42,667 nucleotides of DNA from a virus, in the IMG/VR virus record IMGVR_UViG_3300020156_000012, positions 1 to 42,667 of that record. One strand, 5' to 3'. Under the pieces are notes generated by a model. The model was not told the origin of the DNA. It worked only from the letters and a program-made list of their open reading frames with translations, and ran no database searches. The position numbers and the translations under genes are program-made. Position 1 is the first letter of the stretch, and each line of letters opens with the position of its first letter. This document shows positions 1-7,143 of this stretch, one piece after another.

Positions 1-127
1 AGTGGGTAAGGCCCTTCACGCGCTTGCCGTCCACGATCGGCCCTTCCGGGTACTGATCTTCGGCAATCTGCACATTGATTTCGAGTTGATGCCTGATTTT
101 TGCGATGATCTCGCTAACCCGCAAATG
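1..127. repeat. 127-bp terminal direct repeat, left copy
   Basis: Bases 1-127 are identical to bases 42541-42667 in direct orientation. A 127-base overlap equals a commonly used maximum assembly k-mer, so it most likely marks a circular contig, not a biological terminal repeat. An open reading frame continues without interruption when the two copies are merged, which supports circularity or a permuted genome. Confidence 0.97.
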
Positions 128-352
128 GTTCTGCGGAGATGGGTCGGACAGCAAATCACCGGCAGGTATTCCAATGGCTGCCGCAATGCGCGTAAGGTCA
201 TATACGCTGACGCGGTGTTTTCCCGTTTCGAGGCGCTGATACTGGTTGACGTGGATCGAAAGCGCGTCCGCGACCTGCTGCTGCGTCTTCCCGGCGTCCT
301 TTCTGGCTGAACCAATGCGTTCGGCCAGAGCGGCGTTGAAGTCCTCAACCAT
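1..352 (-). CDS. XRE-family HTH regulator, N-terminal part (gene crosses the contig join)
   Basis: The ATG is at 352 and the frame stays open to base 1. Once the 127-bp repeat is merged it continues into 42218-42667, giving a 224-aa protein. Residues ~8-62 form a Cro/C1-type helix-turn-helix: an AERIGSARKDAG helix, then TQQQVADALSIHVNQYQRLE, then a helix ending in AAAIGIPAGDLL. The ~150-aa C-terminal region is not recognised. The start overlaps the stop of the upstream gene by 8 bp, so it is co-transcribed in the leftward early operon. It is a DNA-binding regulator distinct from the immunity repressor; its target is unknown. A caller treating the contig as linear would miss or split it. Confidence 0.9.
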   Translation of the reverse strand, partial: MVEDFNAALAERIGSARKDAGKTQQQVADALSIHVNQYQRLETGKHRVSVYDLTRIAAAIGIPAGDLLSDPSPQNHLRVSEIIAKIRHQLEINVQIAEDQYPEGPIVDGKRVKGLTH

Positions 353-926
353 TGTCCGACTCCTTCAGCGGGCCACACATCGTTGATGCGTCGTCGCGGA
401 TGAAGCCGCGCGCCCTGGCATATCCAAGTGCAGCTTCCTCATAGGAAAGCGTGCAGACCCCAGCTGCGCTGACGATCATCGTCATCGCTTCCTCGTGGGT
501 GTCGTCGCGTTTCCGTTCAAGCTGGATTGGCCCCATCCAGCGTTGAGGCTTCCACCCCGCCACATTCGTTTCGGGTGATGGTAGGGCTGCGATAGCGCGG
601 GCGATGTCACCGGCTCGAACGTTCCCGATGATGCGGGCTTCTGGAACCCACGCCCTTGCACATTCGAGAACAGCCGAAAGAACTTCGTGCGGCGTCCCGT
701 TGTCCGGCGCGACGATGGTCGCAAGCTTCTGTTCGCGGCGATCCTCGATTTCGAACCAGTCTTCGCCCACCACATGAGACTCGGGCGCTGGGTCTGCTGC
801 CTCTTCTCCATGTGGGGTGAGGGCGGCGGAGAGGGCTCGCCGGACTGTTGCAGCGCCGACATATACGCACTCGCGACCTAGTTGCTCTTGCGCAAGTTCG
901 ACCATTTCATCCGTCACGGTAGTCAT
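345..926 (-). CDS. hypothetical early protein (193 aa)
   Basis: I chose the ATG at 926 because an SD-like GGGAGGG lies 8 nt upstream and it overlaps the previous stop as ATGA; a TTG six bases further out is also possible. The protein is soluble with no membrane segment. It begins with a TDEMVELAQEQ helix and has an acidic, Trp-containing middle. The N-terminal phrase is common among short phage proteins of unknown role. It lies between the Ref-like nuclease and the XRE regulator in the leftward operon. No function can be assigned. Confidence 0.8.
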   Translation of the reverse strand: MTTVTDEMVELAQEQLGRECVYVGAATVRRALSAALTPHGEEAADPAPESHVVGEDWFEIEDRREQKLATIVAPDNGTPHEVLSAVLECARAWVPEARIIGNVRAGDIARAIAALPSPETNVAGWKPQRWMGPIQLERKRDDTHEEAMTMIVSAAGVCTLSYEEAALGYARARGFIRDDASTMCGPLKESDNG

Positions 927-1318
927 GCACAATCCCTCCCGGCCCGAATAAGCGCAGTCCCGCGCTCTATCGCCGTGTCAAGGTCATAGTCGGACCAGAT
1001 GCCGAACAGCACCAATGCCAGCCTATGAGGGTTGATTTTCGTTTGGTTCCAGTAGTCCATTTCGTTCTGGGAATGCTGCTTGCGATGCTCGTCGGGGTGC
1101 AGGGGCAAAGCCCACCGATCGCTGGCTTTGGTACCGCGACCTCTCCCATAATGGCCATATGCGGGATATGCCGTGGACAGGTGCGCAGCTTCGACGCCGT
1201 ATTGGCCTGTCACCACGCAAGGAAGTCGACGGATGTATTCCAGGTATGCCGGCTTCTTTGCCGGACGTTTCGGTGGCGAGAACGTCTGCGTGTTTGCTGC
1301 GATACGGAAGCCGCTCAT
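923..1318 (-). CDS. Ref/DUF968-like HNH nuclease family protein
   Basis: This 131-aa protein has the pattern of phage P1 Ref and DUF968 proteins: a short basic N terminus, PCVVTG around residues 33-38, a His at ~46, DRWALPL at 67-73, then HPDEH and QHSQ before a Trp. These His-rich elements are the likely HNH-type metal-binding and nuclease residues. Family members assist RecA-dependent or phage recombination, which fits its place two genes after NinB and Bet. The ATG at 1318 overlaps the preceding stop as ATGA, which favours it over the ATG at 1330. A nuclease role is inferred from the family. Confidence 0.78.
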   Translation of the reverse strand: MSGFRIAANTQTFSPPKRPAKKPAYLEYIRRLPCVVTGQYGVEAAHLSTAYPAYGHYGRGRGTKASDRWALPLHPDEHRKQHSQNEMDYWNQTKINPHRLALVLFGIWSDYDLDTAIERGTALIRAGRDCA

Positions 1319-1512
1319 TTGCCCATCCACTTCTTCAGCAGACGGAACCAGCCCACGTACTCGATGGAGTCTCGGAAGCGGTTGACCTGCTTTGCGGCCT
1401 CTATTTCCTGACGGAGACGTTCAGTTGTCTCATGGCGGCGGGCGAGGTACTGGACTGTGCTGGTACGCGCATGGGGGTATTTGATGAGATGTGATTTTAT
1501 AACATCGCTCAT
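1315..1512 (-). CDS. hypothetical small basic protein (65 aa)
   Basis: A short basic, helical protein with no membrane segment or recognised domain. Its ATG at 1512 forms an ATGA overlap with the stop at 1509 in the frame that would restore a normal NinB C terminus. In the present sequence it overlaps the extended NinB frame by 83 bp. Its stop overlaps the next gene as ATGA. The coupling marks it as a real operon member. Confidence 0.7.
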   Translation of the reverse strand: MSDVIKSHLIKYPHARTSTVQYLARRHETTERLRQEIEAAKQVNRFRDSIEYVGWFRLLKKWMGK

Positions 1513-1909
1513 GCTGCAGCCTTTCGCTTAGGTTCGGACCAGACAACGCCGTGCCGGTCCGGTCCCCGTATTCCTGGATAACGGTGATCAAATCGGCCAT
1601 CTGCCGCACGGTCAGGCGCGAGGATCGAAAGCCGATCGGGAATGGCCCGGTATCGTCCAGCCCTTGGCAGAACTGCACCTGATGTCCTAGAACGTGCATG
1701 AAGGCGCACTTCCATACCTCGGGTGTCCAGCGCCTTCCTTCAGGCTTGGCGCGGCTGATGTCGGACAGCATGGCCCACATCTTATCGTTCTGATCTCCGG
1801 AGCGCGTTGCTTCCCGAACAGTGACGACCGCATCCATAGGAGCGCGATCGATCAGGCTCTTTGCGAAGGCCCTTTGCGATGAGCCGTGGAGGATGACGGT
1901 CTGTGACAT
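1430..1909 (-). pseudogene. ninB: NinB-family recombination protein with frameshifted C terminus
   Basis: Residues 1-115 match lambda NinB (Orf), a recombination mediator acting with single-stranded DNA and SSB in Red-type recombination. The pattern includes an N-terminal ILHGSSQRAFAKSL, a DQNDKMWAML helix, RRWTPEVWKCAFMH and a Ser/Arg-rich LTVRQMADLI helix. After EYGDR the frame changes. Bases 1554-1563 read ccggtccggt, a tandem 5-mer. Removing one copy would give EYGDR followed by HGVVWSEPKRKAAA and a stop at 1509 that overlaps the next start. The current frame instead runs on ~35 residues to 1430 with an unrelated Pro-rich tail. The core may still be functional; a sequencing error or slippage is also possible. 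Confidence 0.8.
1554..1563. repeat. 5-bp tandem duplication causing the ninB frameshift
   Basis: The plus strand reads ccggt twice in succession. The duplication lies exactly where the NinB-like frame leaves the family pattern. A single copy restores both the expected C terminus and the ATGA junction with the next gene. Confidence 0.75.
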
Positions 1910-1912
1910 AGG

Positions 1913-2881
1913 CTAACCCGCCATCAACGGGTGCTGGTGGAGCGCATCTATAGACCTGCGATCCATCGGGACAGGCTTTTTGGATTCCGCTGCCTCCAGC
2001 TTCTTTCGAAGCTCAAGCGCGTCTCCTGGATGCCTAGCCCAAAAAATCTGCAGACTTGCCCTGTTCGCATCCTTCCACTTGGATACGGCAGGGCCGTCAA
2101 GTTCCTTGACGTGCTCAAGTACGCGATCCATAAACTGACCGTCTGGAACGTTCTCCAGAGCGAAGCCATCGCCCCACCAGACAGTAAGGGCGTTTTTGCC
2201 GCCGATCGCATTCATGCGAATTTCTTCCCGCTCATGCTCGACAATCTCGGACGCCGTCATATCCGCAACCTTCGCACGGTCCATCTCGGCTTCGTCATAG
2301 AGGCCGGTGAATTGCTCGGGCCAGCCAGCGCGAAGGGCTTGCATTTCGGCGCACTTGGCGATCATAAGGCGCGGCATGCGGCACCAGTTGCCGGAATCAT
2401 CCAATGTCTGCTTGCCGGTCTTGTAGTTCTTGCCGGTCTGGTCGTTCTTCGCCCATTCGTCTTTGATCGGGGCGAACTCTTCCCAGAAGGATTGACCTGC
2501 GACCTCGTACCATTCGCCGGTTTTCTGGTCCTGCTTCCAAAGGAACGTTGTTGCGGAAACGATCCCTTGCGGGTTTAGCGGAGAGATCGAATCCTTATCG
2601 ATCTCGTAGACCGGAGGCTTGCTTGCCGGCCGATAGTCGCCGCAGCGCTGCGCAATGACCCGCTGGCCGTCGCGGCTGATGATGATGGTCATCTTCCGCT
2701 TGTCGGCCTTGTCCTTGTTGAAGACCATGGGAATGATCTGGCCGAGGAACGGATCTAGACCCTTTGCCCGAGCAACTTCGCAGAACAGATTGAACTCGTC
2801 TTCGTTGCAGTCCTTGGCGATCGTCTGCTTGACGAGGGTAAGCTGACGCGGCGTAAGGTCGAATTTGGTAATGGCGTTCAT
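1913..2881 (-). CDS. bet: Phage recombinase Bet (RecT/Red-beta superfamily)
   Basis: This 322-aa single-strand annealing protein belongs to the lambda Bet class. The conserved core covers residues ~1-210: an N-terminal LTLVKQTIAKDCNEDEFNLF helix, then ARAKGLDPFLGQI, then an IIISRDGQR strand with a basic patch, a DSGNWCRMPRLM segment, and the helix AKCAEMQALRAGWPEQF. It binds the 3' overhang of resected DNA and anneals complementary strands. The Gp157-like gene precedes it and NinB follows. A lambda-Exo-type partner was not recognised nearby. The ATG at 2881 has GGAGATAGCC in front. The C-terminal third is variable, as is usual for the family. Confidence 0.93.
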   Translation of the reverse strand: MNAITKFDLTPRQLTLVKQTIAKDCNEDEFNLFCEVARAKGLDPFLGQIIPMVFNKDKADKRKMTIIISRDGQRVIAQRCGDYRPASKPPVYEIDKDSISPLNPQGIVSATTFLWKQDQKTGEWYEVAGQSFWEEFAPIKDEWAKNDQTGKNYKTGKQTLDDSGNWCRMPRLMIAKCAEMQALRAGWPEQFTGLYDEAEMDRAKVADMTASEIVEHEREEIRMNAIGGKNALTVWWGDGFALENVPDGQFMDRVLEHVKELDGPAVSKWKDANRASLQIFWARHPGDALELRKKLEAAESKKPVPMDRRSIDALHQHPLMAG

Positions 2882-2883
2882 GG

Positions 2884-3405
2884 CTATCTCCTGCGGACAG
2901 AGAGTGAAACGGTTCCGTTGTCGAGATTGGCACCGGCTACCTGCTCTTTGTTCTTGAGAGCTTCGGCCAGTGCTTTCTTGTCCAACTTCGGGGCAGGGCG
3001 TTCCTGCTCGATCCAGAAGCGAGTCGGGATTTCGGCTTCGTTGGTGATGACGACGCCAGGCTGGCGGCGAGTTAGCGATATGGTCGCCGTGGGAAGGCGC
3101 AAGTTCATTTGATCAGTGGCAACCATCGCCTGCTCGATCAGCGCACGAATGCGTTCGGCGCGGGCCTCTGTTGCCTTCCGTCGCGTCTCAAAAGCCTGTT
3201 CCTTGGCCTTCAAGCCTGCTATGATCACTTCGCATTCATCTATTTCCGACAGCGCGGCGTCGATAGCTTCCTTCAGCCCGGTTTCGCCTTCGATCGTGTC
3301 GGCAACCAGTTCTTTGTCATCCTCGCCATCTTCGAACAGAGACCGGATTAGCTTCTTCGCGGCTTCGGTCTGGCGAAGGACGTTGTGCTCAATGTCTTGC
3401 GACAT
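2884..3405 (-). CDS. Siphovirus Gp157-like protein
   Basis: This 173-aa protein fits the Gp157 family: a long acidic helical N terminus (EAIDAALSEIDECE), a central coiled coil rich in Ala, Arg and Glu (residues ~60-95), then a beta-rich C terminus with RLPTATISL, a Pro-Gly turn, IPTRFW and a KLDKKALAEALK helix. Gp157 members sit beside RecT/Bet genes and were linked to phage resistance in Streptococcus thermophilus. Here it directly precedes bet. I chose the second of two nearby ATGs (3405) because AGGAGG lies 6 nt upstream; the first ATG abuts that site. Confidence 0.87.
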   Translation of the reverse strand: MSQDIEHNVLRQTEAAKKLIRSLFEDGEDDKELVADTIEGETGLKEAIDAALSEIDECEVIIAGLKAKEQAFETRRKATEARAERIRALIEQAMVATDQMNLRLPTATISLTRRQPGVVITNEAEIPTRFWIEQERPAPKLDKKALAEALKNKEQVAGANLDNGTVSLSVRRR

Positions 3406-3643
3406 GGACATCCTCCTGCGTTTTCAGCTTAACCCGCTCGAAAGCAGGAGCCGCTACGAACACCCAAACGAAGCAAGCAGCGAGGAGGACAAACAGCCCT
3501 AGTAGCGCATACTGCGGTGTTGTCGTGTCGTAGGGAGCGGGGCGAGGCTTCGTAAACCTTCCAAGGTGAACAGCATGGGACTTGCACTCTGTTTGGGTGC
3601 AGGTGCATTCTTGGAATGGGCGAATTGTGCAGTCGTTAGGCAT
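3389..3643 (-). CDS. small Cys-rich single-pass membrane protein (84 aa)
   Basis: The N terminus carries a Cys/Thr cluster (CTIRPFQECTCTQTEC). One membrane helix follows at residues ~49-70 (LLGLFVLLAACFVWVFVA), then a short charged tail. The ATG at 3643 overlaps the previous gene and follows the GGAG of a purine-rich run. The Cys spacing could bind metal, but no family is recognised. Confidence 0.75.
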   Translation of the reverse strand: MPNDCTIRPFQECTCTQTECKSHAVHLGRFTKPRPAPYDTTTPQYALLGLFVLLAACFVWVFVAAPAFERVKLKTQEDVHVARH

Positions 3644-3953
3644 TGTCTCTCTCCCGCTCTCCTGCGGTACGCCCAAATTGGTCGGTGTCCGTCCAGTAGT
3701 AGACGCCGTCGACCGAGGTAAATCCGATTGCCCCCTCAGGCGCTGCGAATTCGGTTGTGCGAACCCGTAACCCAACCTTGTTGGCCCTAATTTCCGGGTT
3801 CAACTCCATAGGGCCAAGGTTGCCCCATTCCTCGCAATGTAGGCGTACTGGCGACCTTTCCTCCTTGGGTAACCACGTCTCGCCACCAAGCATGTACTTG
3901 ATGCCCTTCGGAGGCTGAGGATCGATGATGCCGATGATCTTGGGCTCACTCAT
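3636..3953 (-). CDS. hypothetical protein (105 aa)
   Basis: A soluble acidic protein, probably beta-rich (segments such as GLRVRTTEF and DGVYYWTDT), with no recognised domain. The ATG at 3953 has GGGGGAG just upstream and starts one base before the preceding stop ends. Its 3' end overlaps the Cys-rich membrane gene by 8 bp. Confidence 0.72.
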   Translation of the reverse strand: MSEPKIIGIIDPQPPKGIKYMLGGETWLPKEERSPVRLHCEEWGNLGPMELNPEIRANKVGLRVRTTEFAAPEGAIGFTSVDGVYYWTDTDQFGRTAGERERDNA

Positions 3954-4472
3954 CTACTCCCCCTCCCGGCTTTCGTTGAGAGCGGTTGGCATGCCGCATT
4001 CGGCAAGCCACTCTTCAATGTTTTTCGGGCTGTTGGATGGAAGTTGAAGATCCGACAAGCGGTCCTTCATCCACTCCCGTTGCGCGCTAAGAAGTGCCAG
4101 TTCCGCATCCTTGGCGGCGAGGTTCTGATCGTATATCCGCTTGTAGACATCGATCTGCTCGCCCCGGTTCTTCATCTCGTGGAAGAACTTGATGCTGGCC
4201 TTGTCTCCGATCAGGTATTTGCCATCCCATGAAATGCCACTGATCTCGGTGGCATCGGCATATGGAAATAGCTTTTGGCGAAGAGCCTTGTTCTCCTGGA
4301 TCAAGGAAGTGTTGGCATCGACATATGCGACGTTAGCTTTCTCAAGTTCAGCTATGCCCTGAGAAACCTCCCTCAGGGTGTCTATGTCGTAGCCATCCAC
4401 ACCATGGCAGACCGGCACTTTGCGGAGTCTAGTGGCGAGGTCGCGCAGGTAATCAGTTGGGTTGATCGGCAT
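3954..4472 (-). CDS. hypothetical coiled-coil protein (172 aa)
   Basis: Residues ~15-70 and ~105-150 are heptad-like and rich in Leu, Glu and Lys, separated by a segment with GISWDGKYLIG. This suggests a dimeric coiled-coil protein. I chose the ATG at 4472 over a GTG at 4478 because AAGGAG lies 7 nt upstream. It follows the previous gene by 2 bp. Function unknown. Confidence 0.75.
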   Translation of the reverse strand: MPINPTDYLRDLATRLRKVPVCHGVDGYDIDTLREVSQGIAELEKANVAYVDANTSLIQENKALRQKLFPYADATEISGISWDGKYLIGDKASIKFFHEMKNRGEQIDVYKRIYDQNLAAKDAELALLSAQREWMKDRLSDLQLPSNSPKNIEEWLAECGMPTALNESREGE

Positions 4473-4474
4473 CT

Positions 4475-4867
4475 TCACACTCCTTCGCTATCTGGGGTGG
4501 AGGTGGCCGCGACCTCGCGGGCGACGATGCCGAGTTCGACGCATGCCTTGGCCGCGATTTGCGGCAGGATCACCCGCAACTGTTCGATCTCAGCTGATAT
4601 CTTGGCGATTTCCGCAGACCGTTCCGCCCGTCCTGCAGCTTCGTATCGCAGAGCAAGCTCTTCCCTGATCTGCTTCGCTGCCTCGATATCTTCCGGCTTG
4701 GCTTCCCTGGCCCAGCTACCGTCGCGGGCAGAAATGGAGACGGCCTCGACGCGGCGCTTCCACGCGTATGGGATGGCGTTAGCCTTGCCGATCGCGCCGT
4801 ATTGCTCACGGTCAACCAGATGGGAGAGGCGTTGCGTGATCTTCAGAAGTTCGGCTATGTGGCTCAT
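4475..4867 (-). CDS. hypothetical helical protein (130 aa)
   Basis: An Ala/Glu-rich, mostly helical protein with a coiled-coil-like stretch at residues ~55-105. The centre resembles short phage proteins with a YAWKRRVEAV motif, but no function is known. The start overlaps the upstream stop as ATGA at 4864-4867. Confidence 0.72.
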   Translation of the reverse strand: MSHIAELLKITQRLSHLVDREQYGAIGKANAIPYAWKRRVEAVSISARDGSWAREAKPEDIEAAKQIREELALRYEAAGRAERSAEIAKISAEIEQLRVILPQIAAKACVELGIVAREVAATSTPDSEGV

Positions 4868-5115
4868 GCCCCGCCCTCCACTTCTGTACGGCCTTCGCTA
4901 TCGGAAGGGGTGGAGCGGGTGACCAGCTCAAGTCGTTGAGCACCACAGGTCAGAGCGAAGTAGGCCGTCTCACCATCTTCGCGCTTCACGTCGCACCGTT
5001 GGCGACCATCAGTCGAGACTACCTCGACAATGTCACCAAGCTTGGCGAACCCCGGCGCTCCCATGCCCACGATCTTTAGTTTGTCGCCGGGCTTTATCTT
5101 CGAATACTCAATCAT
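4864..5115 (-). CDS. hypothetical small beta-rich protein (83 aa)
   Basis: The first ~65 residues look like an SH3-type or KOW-type barrel: KPGDKLKIVG, a KLGDIVEVVS strand pair, then CDVKREDGETAYFAL. A polar tail follows. Such small barrels occur in many phage early operons. It is coupled by overlap on both sides. Function unknown. Confidence 0.7.
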   Translation of the reverse strand: MIEYSKIKPGDKLKIVGMGAPGFAKLGDIVEVVSTDGRQRCDVKREDGETAYFALTCGAQRLELVTRSTPSDSEGRTEVEGGA

Positions 5116-5348
5116 CAGGCTCTACCACTCTGTTGCGGCTGACCTTCAAAGCGGGAGACGATCTCCTTGAGGGCGACGATGATGTCTTTGCGCTGGCCGT
5201 TGGAGACGTAGTTCGTGCGCTGGCCTTCCGGCCCCTCAAACGGGAAAACCAGGAGAACGAAGCCGTTCTTCTTCGGCTTTCCCTTTTCGTTCAGCACCTC
5301 ATCAAGTGCTGACGCCATCGATTGCATGAGATTCCGCGTGTCAGACAT
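5115..5348 (-). CDS. hypothetical protein (77 aa)
   Basis: A small soluble protein with a strand (GFVLLVFPFEG), a turn containing GQRTNYVSN and a C-terminal amphipathic helix. It resembles uncharacterised proteins common in phages. The ATG at 5348 overlaps the end of the upstream gene by 8 bp; the ORF start at 5378 lies deep inside that gene and is less likely. Confidence 0.7.
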   Translation of the reverse strand: MSDTRNLMQSMASALDEVLNEKGKPKKNGFVLLVFPFEGPEGQRTNYVSNGQRKDIIVALKEIVSRFEGQPQQSGRA

Positions 5349-5769
5349 TTCTCGTCCCCTCATTGAGAGACGCGCCACGGACGCGGAACGAGGAATAGGC
5401 TTTGGAAGGAACGACCGGCAGTTGGCTTTCGAGGTCGTCTTTCCAGTTCGACCATGCGATGCTGTTGCGGACGTAAGCCGGGAAGCTGTCTTCGTCGTCC
5501 AACTCTACGCCTAGGCCACTTCCGTCGCGGTCGTAGAGGTACTGACGGGCGCAGTATTCCGTGATATCCTCAGACTTCCACGTCGTTGTATCGACGCGAA
5601 GGACGGTCACGATTTCGTCGTCTGCCAGTTCGTCCAGAACCTCGGAGATAGGCATGTCCTTTCCGAAGAAAGAGCTTTCCCGGAGATACTGGCGCTTGAT
5701 ACGTGCACTACAGACCACGGCGACGAGGGTTTCGTTAGCCTGGATGGGGAATTTGCGGGTGTCTGACAT
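5341..5769 (-). CDS. hypothetical acidic protein (142 aa)
   Basis: An acidic soluble protein with two Asp/Glu-rich stretches and several Trp and Tyr residues. No domain is recognised; acidity alone does not establish a DNA-mimic role. AGGAGG lies ~6 nt before the ATG at 5769. It is the first of a tightly coupled run of genes leading to bet. Confidence 0.72.
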   Translation of the reverse strand: MSDTRKFPIQANETLVAVVCSARIKRQYLRESSFFGKDMPISEVLDELADDEIVTVLRVDTTTWKSEDITEYCARQYLYDRDGSGLGVELDDEDSFPAYVRNSIAWSNWKDDLESQLPVVPSKAYSSFRVRGASLNEGTRNV

Positions 5770-5801
5770 GTTCTGCCTCCTACGAGGGGGTGGGGAGAGG
5801 G

Positions 5802-6044
5802 TTAGGAGCGCGGGCCGTGCTTGATGAACTTGATCTGACCGGCGGCAAGCTGGCGCCTGTATCGGGCGATCTGGCGTTCGGAGCAGTGAGGGTACTTGGC
5901 TCCTGTCTTCCGGCGCTTTGGCTGTGAGAAGTCAGCGACGGGCTCGGGAGCGATAACCTTCGCCGCGAGTGACATCTCTGCTGACATTGTCGCCGCTATT
6001 GCCGCCGAAATCCCGTACGATCCGATAAGCATCACTTTCCGCAT
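5802..6044 (-). CDS. hypothetical protein with N-terminal hydrophobic segment (80 aa)
   Basis: From the ATG at 6044 the protein begins MRKVMLIGSYG followed by an Ala-rich hydrophobic stretch, resembling a signal or anchor. A basic C terminus follows with KRRKTGAKYPHC and a RYRRQ helix. An ATG at 6077 would add 11 polar residues; neither start has a strong SD. The basic, Cys-containing tail could bind nucleic acid, but no family is recognised. Confidence 0.6.
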   Translation of the reverse strand: MRKVMLIGSYGISAAIAATMSAEMSLAAKVIAPEPVADFSQPKRRKTGAKYPHCSERQIARYRRQLAAGQIKFIKHGPRS

Positions 6045-6086
6045 TTCCCCATCATCCTTCTCTGTTGCTGCGACCATTGGGCCGGG

Positions 6087-6281
6087 TCAGGCGTTGCGGA
6101 AACGGCCCTGAGATGACCTGTCCTTCTTGGTGCGGACAGACCGTGCGTCGATCGAAACTCGTTCCGACAGGATTTGATTCTGAGCGAAGTTGGACACTCC
6201 GGCCCGCGTCATCGGGGAAAGTCGCTCCAACGCTGCGAGCTGACGCTGCCTTTTTCGTTCTGGGAAATTCTTCGGGTTCAT
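6087..6281 (-). CDS. hypothetical small basic protein (64 aa)
   Basis: A very basic protein with an Arg/Gln-rich helix (ERKRQRQLAALERL) and a basic C terminus. The ATG at 6281 has GAGGAG 7 nt upstream. The same frame is open much further upstream, but that part is out of phase with, and hidden beneath, the next gene. Function unknown. Confidence 0.62.
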   Translation of the reverse strand: MNPKNFPERKRQRQLAALERLSPMTRAGVSNFAQNQILSERVSIDARSVRTKKDRSSQGRFRNA

Positions 6282-6363
6282 CGGTCTTCTCCTCGGTTGC
6301 TGCGACCAGATGGCGGAGGCCTTCGTGTGTCGCTTGGTGGCTGCCGTAAGCGTTGGTGTGGTT

Positions 6364-6603
6364 TCAGGCTGCGTTCTGTTTTTCCCAGAACCGATCGATG
6401 TATCGGTGAGCACCATTGATGCCGGCCATCTGCATCTGGCAGACCGGGCCATCCAAGTCGTCCAGCACGCAATCGAACCGCATGTGATGGACGTGGTAGA
6501 TCTTGAAGCCCTTGTATTCGGTCGGCCGAACGTCTGTTTCGTAGAAGGCTGGGCCATAGGAGCCGTCATGCGGCTTGTGCCAGGGGTTCCTATATCGAGC
6601 CAT
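6364..6603 (-). CDS. first gene of the leftward early operon, hypothetical (79 aa)
   Basis: A compact protein with many aromatic and His residues (HKPHDGSYGPAFYE, YHVHHMRFDCVLDD). It is probably an alpha/beta fold; no family is recognised. It starts about 90 bp downstream of the predicted PL, making it the first leftward product. In lambda this position holds N, but this protein lacks N's Arg-rich signature, so no antitermination role is claimed. Confidence 0.72.
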   Translation of the reverse strand: MARYRNPWHKPHDGSYGPAFYETDVRPTEYKGFKIYHVHHMRFDCVLDDLDGPVCQMQMAGINGAHRYIDRFWEKQNAA

Positions 6604-6693
6604 TTCATCCCATCCTCAGTTGCGCGGTATCCCGCTTGGTGGCTGCGGCGAGAGATCGGCGGTTGCTTCTTCGTCTCGCTGTCTACGAGGATG

Positions 6694-6723
6694 AAGGTAC
6701 GATATGTACCCTAGCGATGTCAA
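6694..6723 (-). promoter_or_regulatory. predicted early leftward promoter PL
   Basis: On the minus strand a TTGACA -35 box (6718-6723) is followed after 18 bp by TACCTT (6694-6699) as a weak -10. The spacer and -10 contain an operator palindrome. PR has the same layout with TTGACT and TACCTT. Transcription would run into the leftward early operon. Confidence 0.65.
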
Positions 6724-6774
6724 CAGTATTGGGTACGAAAAATACCTTTTTGTTGACGGGGTACGAATCAGAGC
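6696..6774. promoter_or_regulatory. left operator cluster (three GGTAC-type sites)
   Basis: Three 15-bp sites occur here: GGTACGATATGTACC (6696-6710, a perfect palindrome in its arms), GGTACGAAAAATACC (6732-6746) and a half-conserved GGTACGAATCAGAGC (6760-6774). The same consensus occurs three times upstream of the cro-like gene. The first site overlaps PL. This is the expected arrangement for repressor/Cro binding at an OL-like region. Confidence 0.8.
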
Positions 6775-6777
6775 GTA

Positions 6778-6813
6778 GAAAAAGAAAAACCCCCGCTGGT
6801 GAGGCGAGGGTTT
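6778..6813 (-). terminator. Rho-independent terminator of the repressor operon
   Basis: On the minus strand a 10-bp stem (6804-6813 pairing with 6787-6796) closes a 7-nt loop. It is followed by TTTTTCTTTTTC. It would stop transcripts of the leftward repressor operon before they reach the left operators and PL. Confidence 0.8.
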
Positions 6814-7143
6814 GAAAATCAGTCGAGCGGTTGAAGACGATGGAGACTGATCTGCTTTTGAAAGCAGTTGTGGTTTACCATCGGGCGCAGACAAAGACAA
6901 GCCCCACTCCGAAAGACCGAAGGGGCGTCTGCCGTGTCCTTACCAGAGGAGACGAAAAAGTGCGGTCAAGGTTTGGCGCTGGATATCGACCAAATCGGAA
7001 GGGGTGACGGGCGGCTCCGGCGGTCAAGATCACTTCCTGCATAGGGGCTAACCTGGCTTAAGACGCCGGGCTTAGCCCTCCTATGTTCGGGGCTCTAGGC
7101 TCACCATCGGTCATGAAGCTTAGGAAGATAGAGATGAAGAAGG
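6814..7143. other. non-coding stretch with three hairpins between repressor operon and terminator
   Basis: No convincing gene is seen in these 330 bp. Three structures are visible. CTGCT/AGCAG is at 6852-6867. A nested stem has outer arms 6887-6892 and 6927-6932 and inner arms GCCCC (6901-6905) and GGGGC (6922-6926). The hairpin at 7045-7078 pairs GGGCTAA-CCTGGC with GCCGGG-C-TTAGCCC. It could be a 3' UTR or a small RNA of the repressor transcript. Confidence 0.5.

Noticed and set aside
6615-6900. Minus-strand 94-codon ORF with aromatic stretch
   Set aside because: It runs through the terminator T-tract and the operator cluster; the Phe/Tyr-rich part is just the A/T-rich regulatory DNA.
6841-6932. 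Possible tRNA (loop TTTTGAAA resembling a Ser anticodon arm)
   Set aside because: The stem allows only a 6- or 8-nt loop and no D arm, T arm or CCA end can be placed, so it was kept as simple hairpins.
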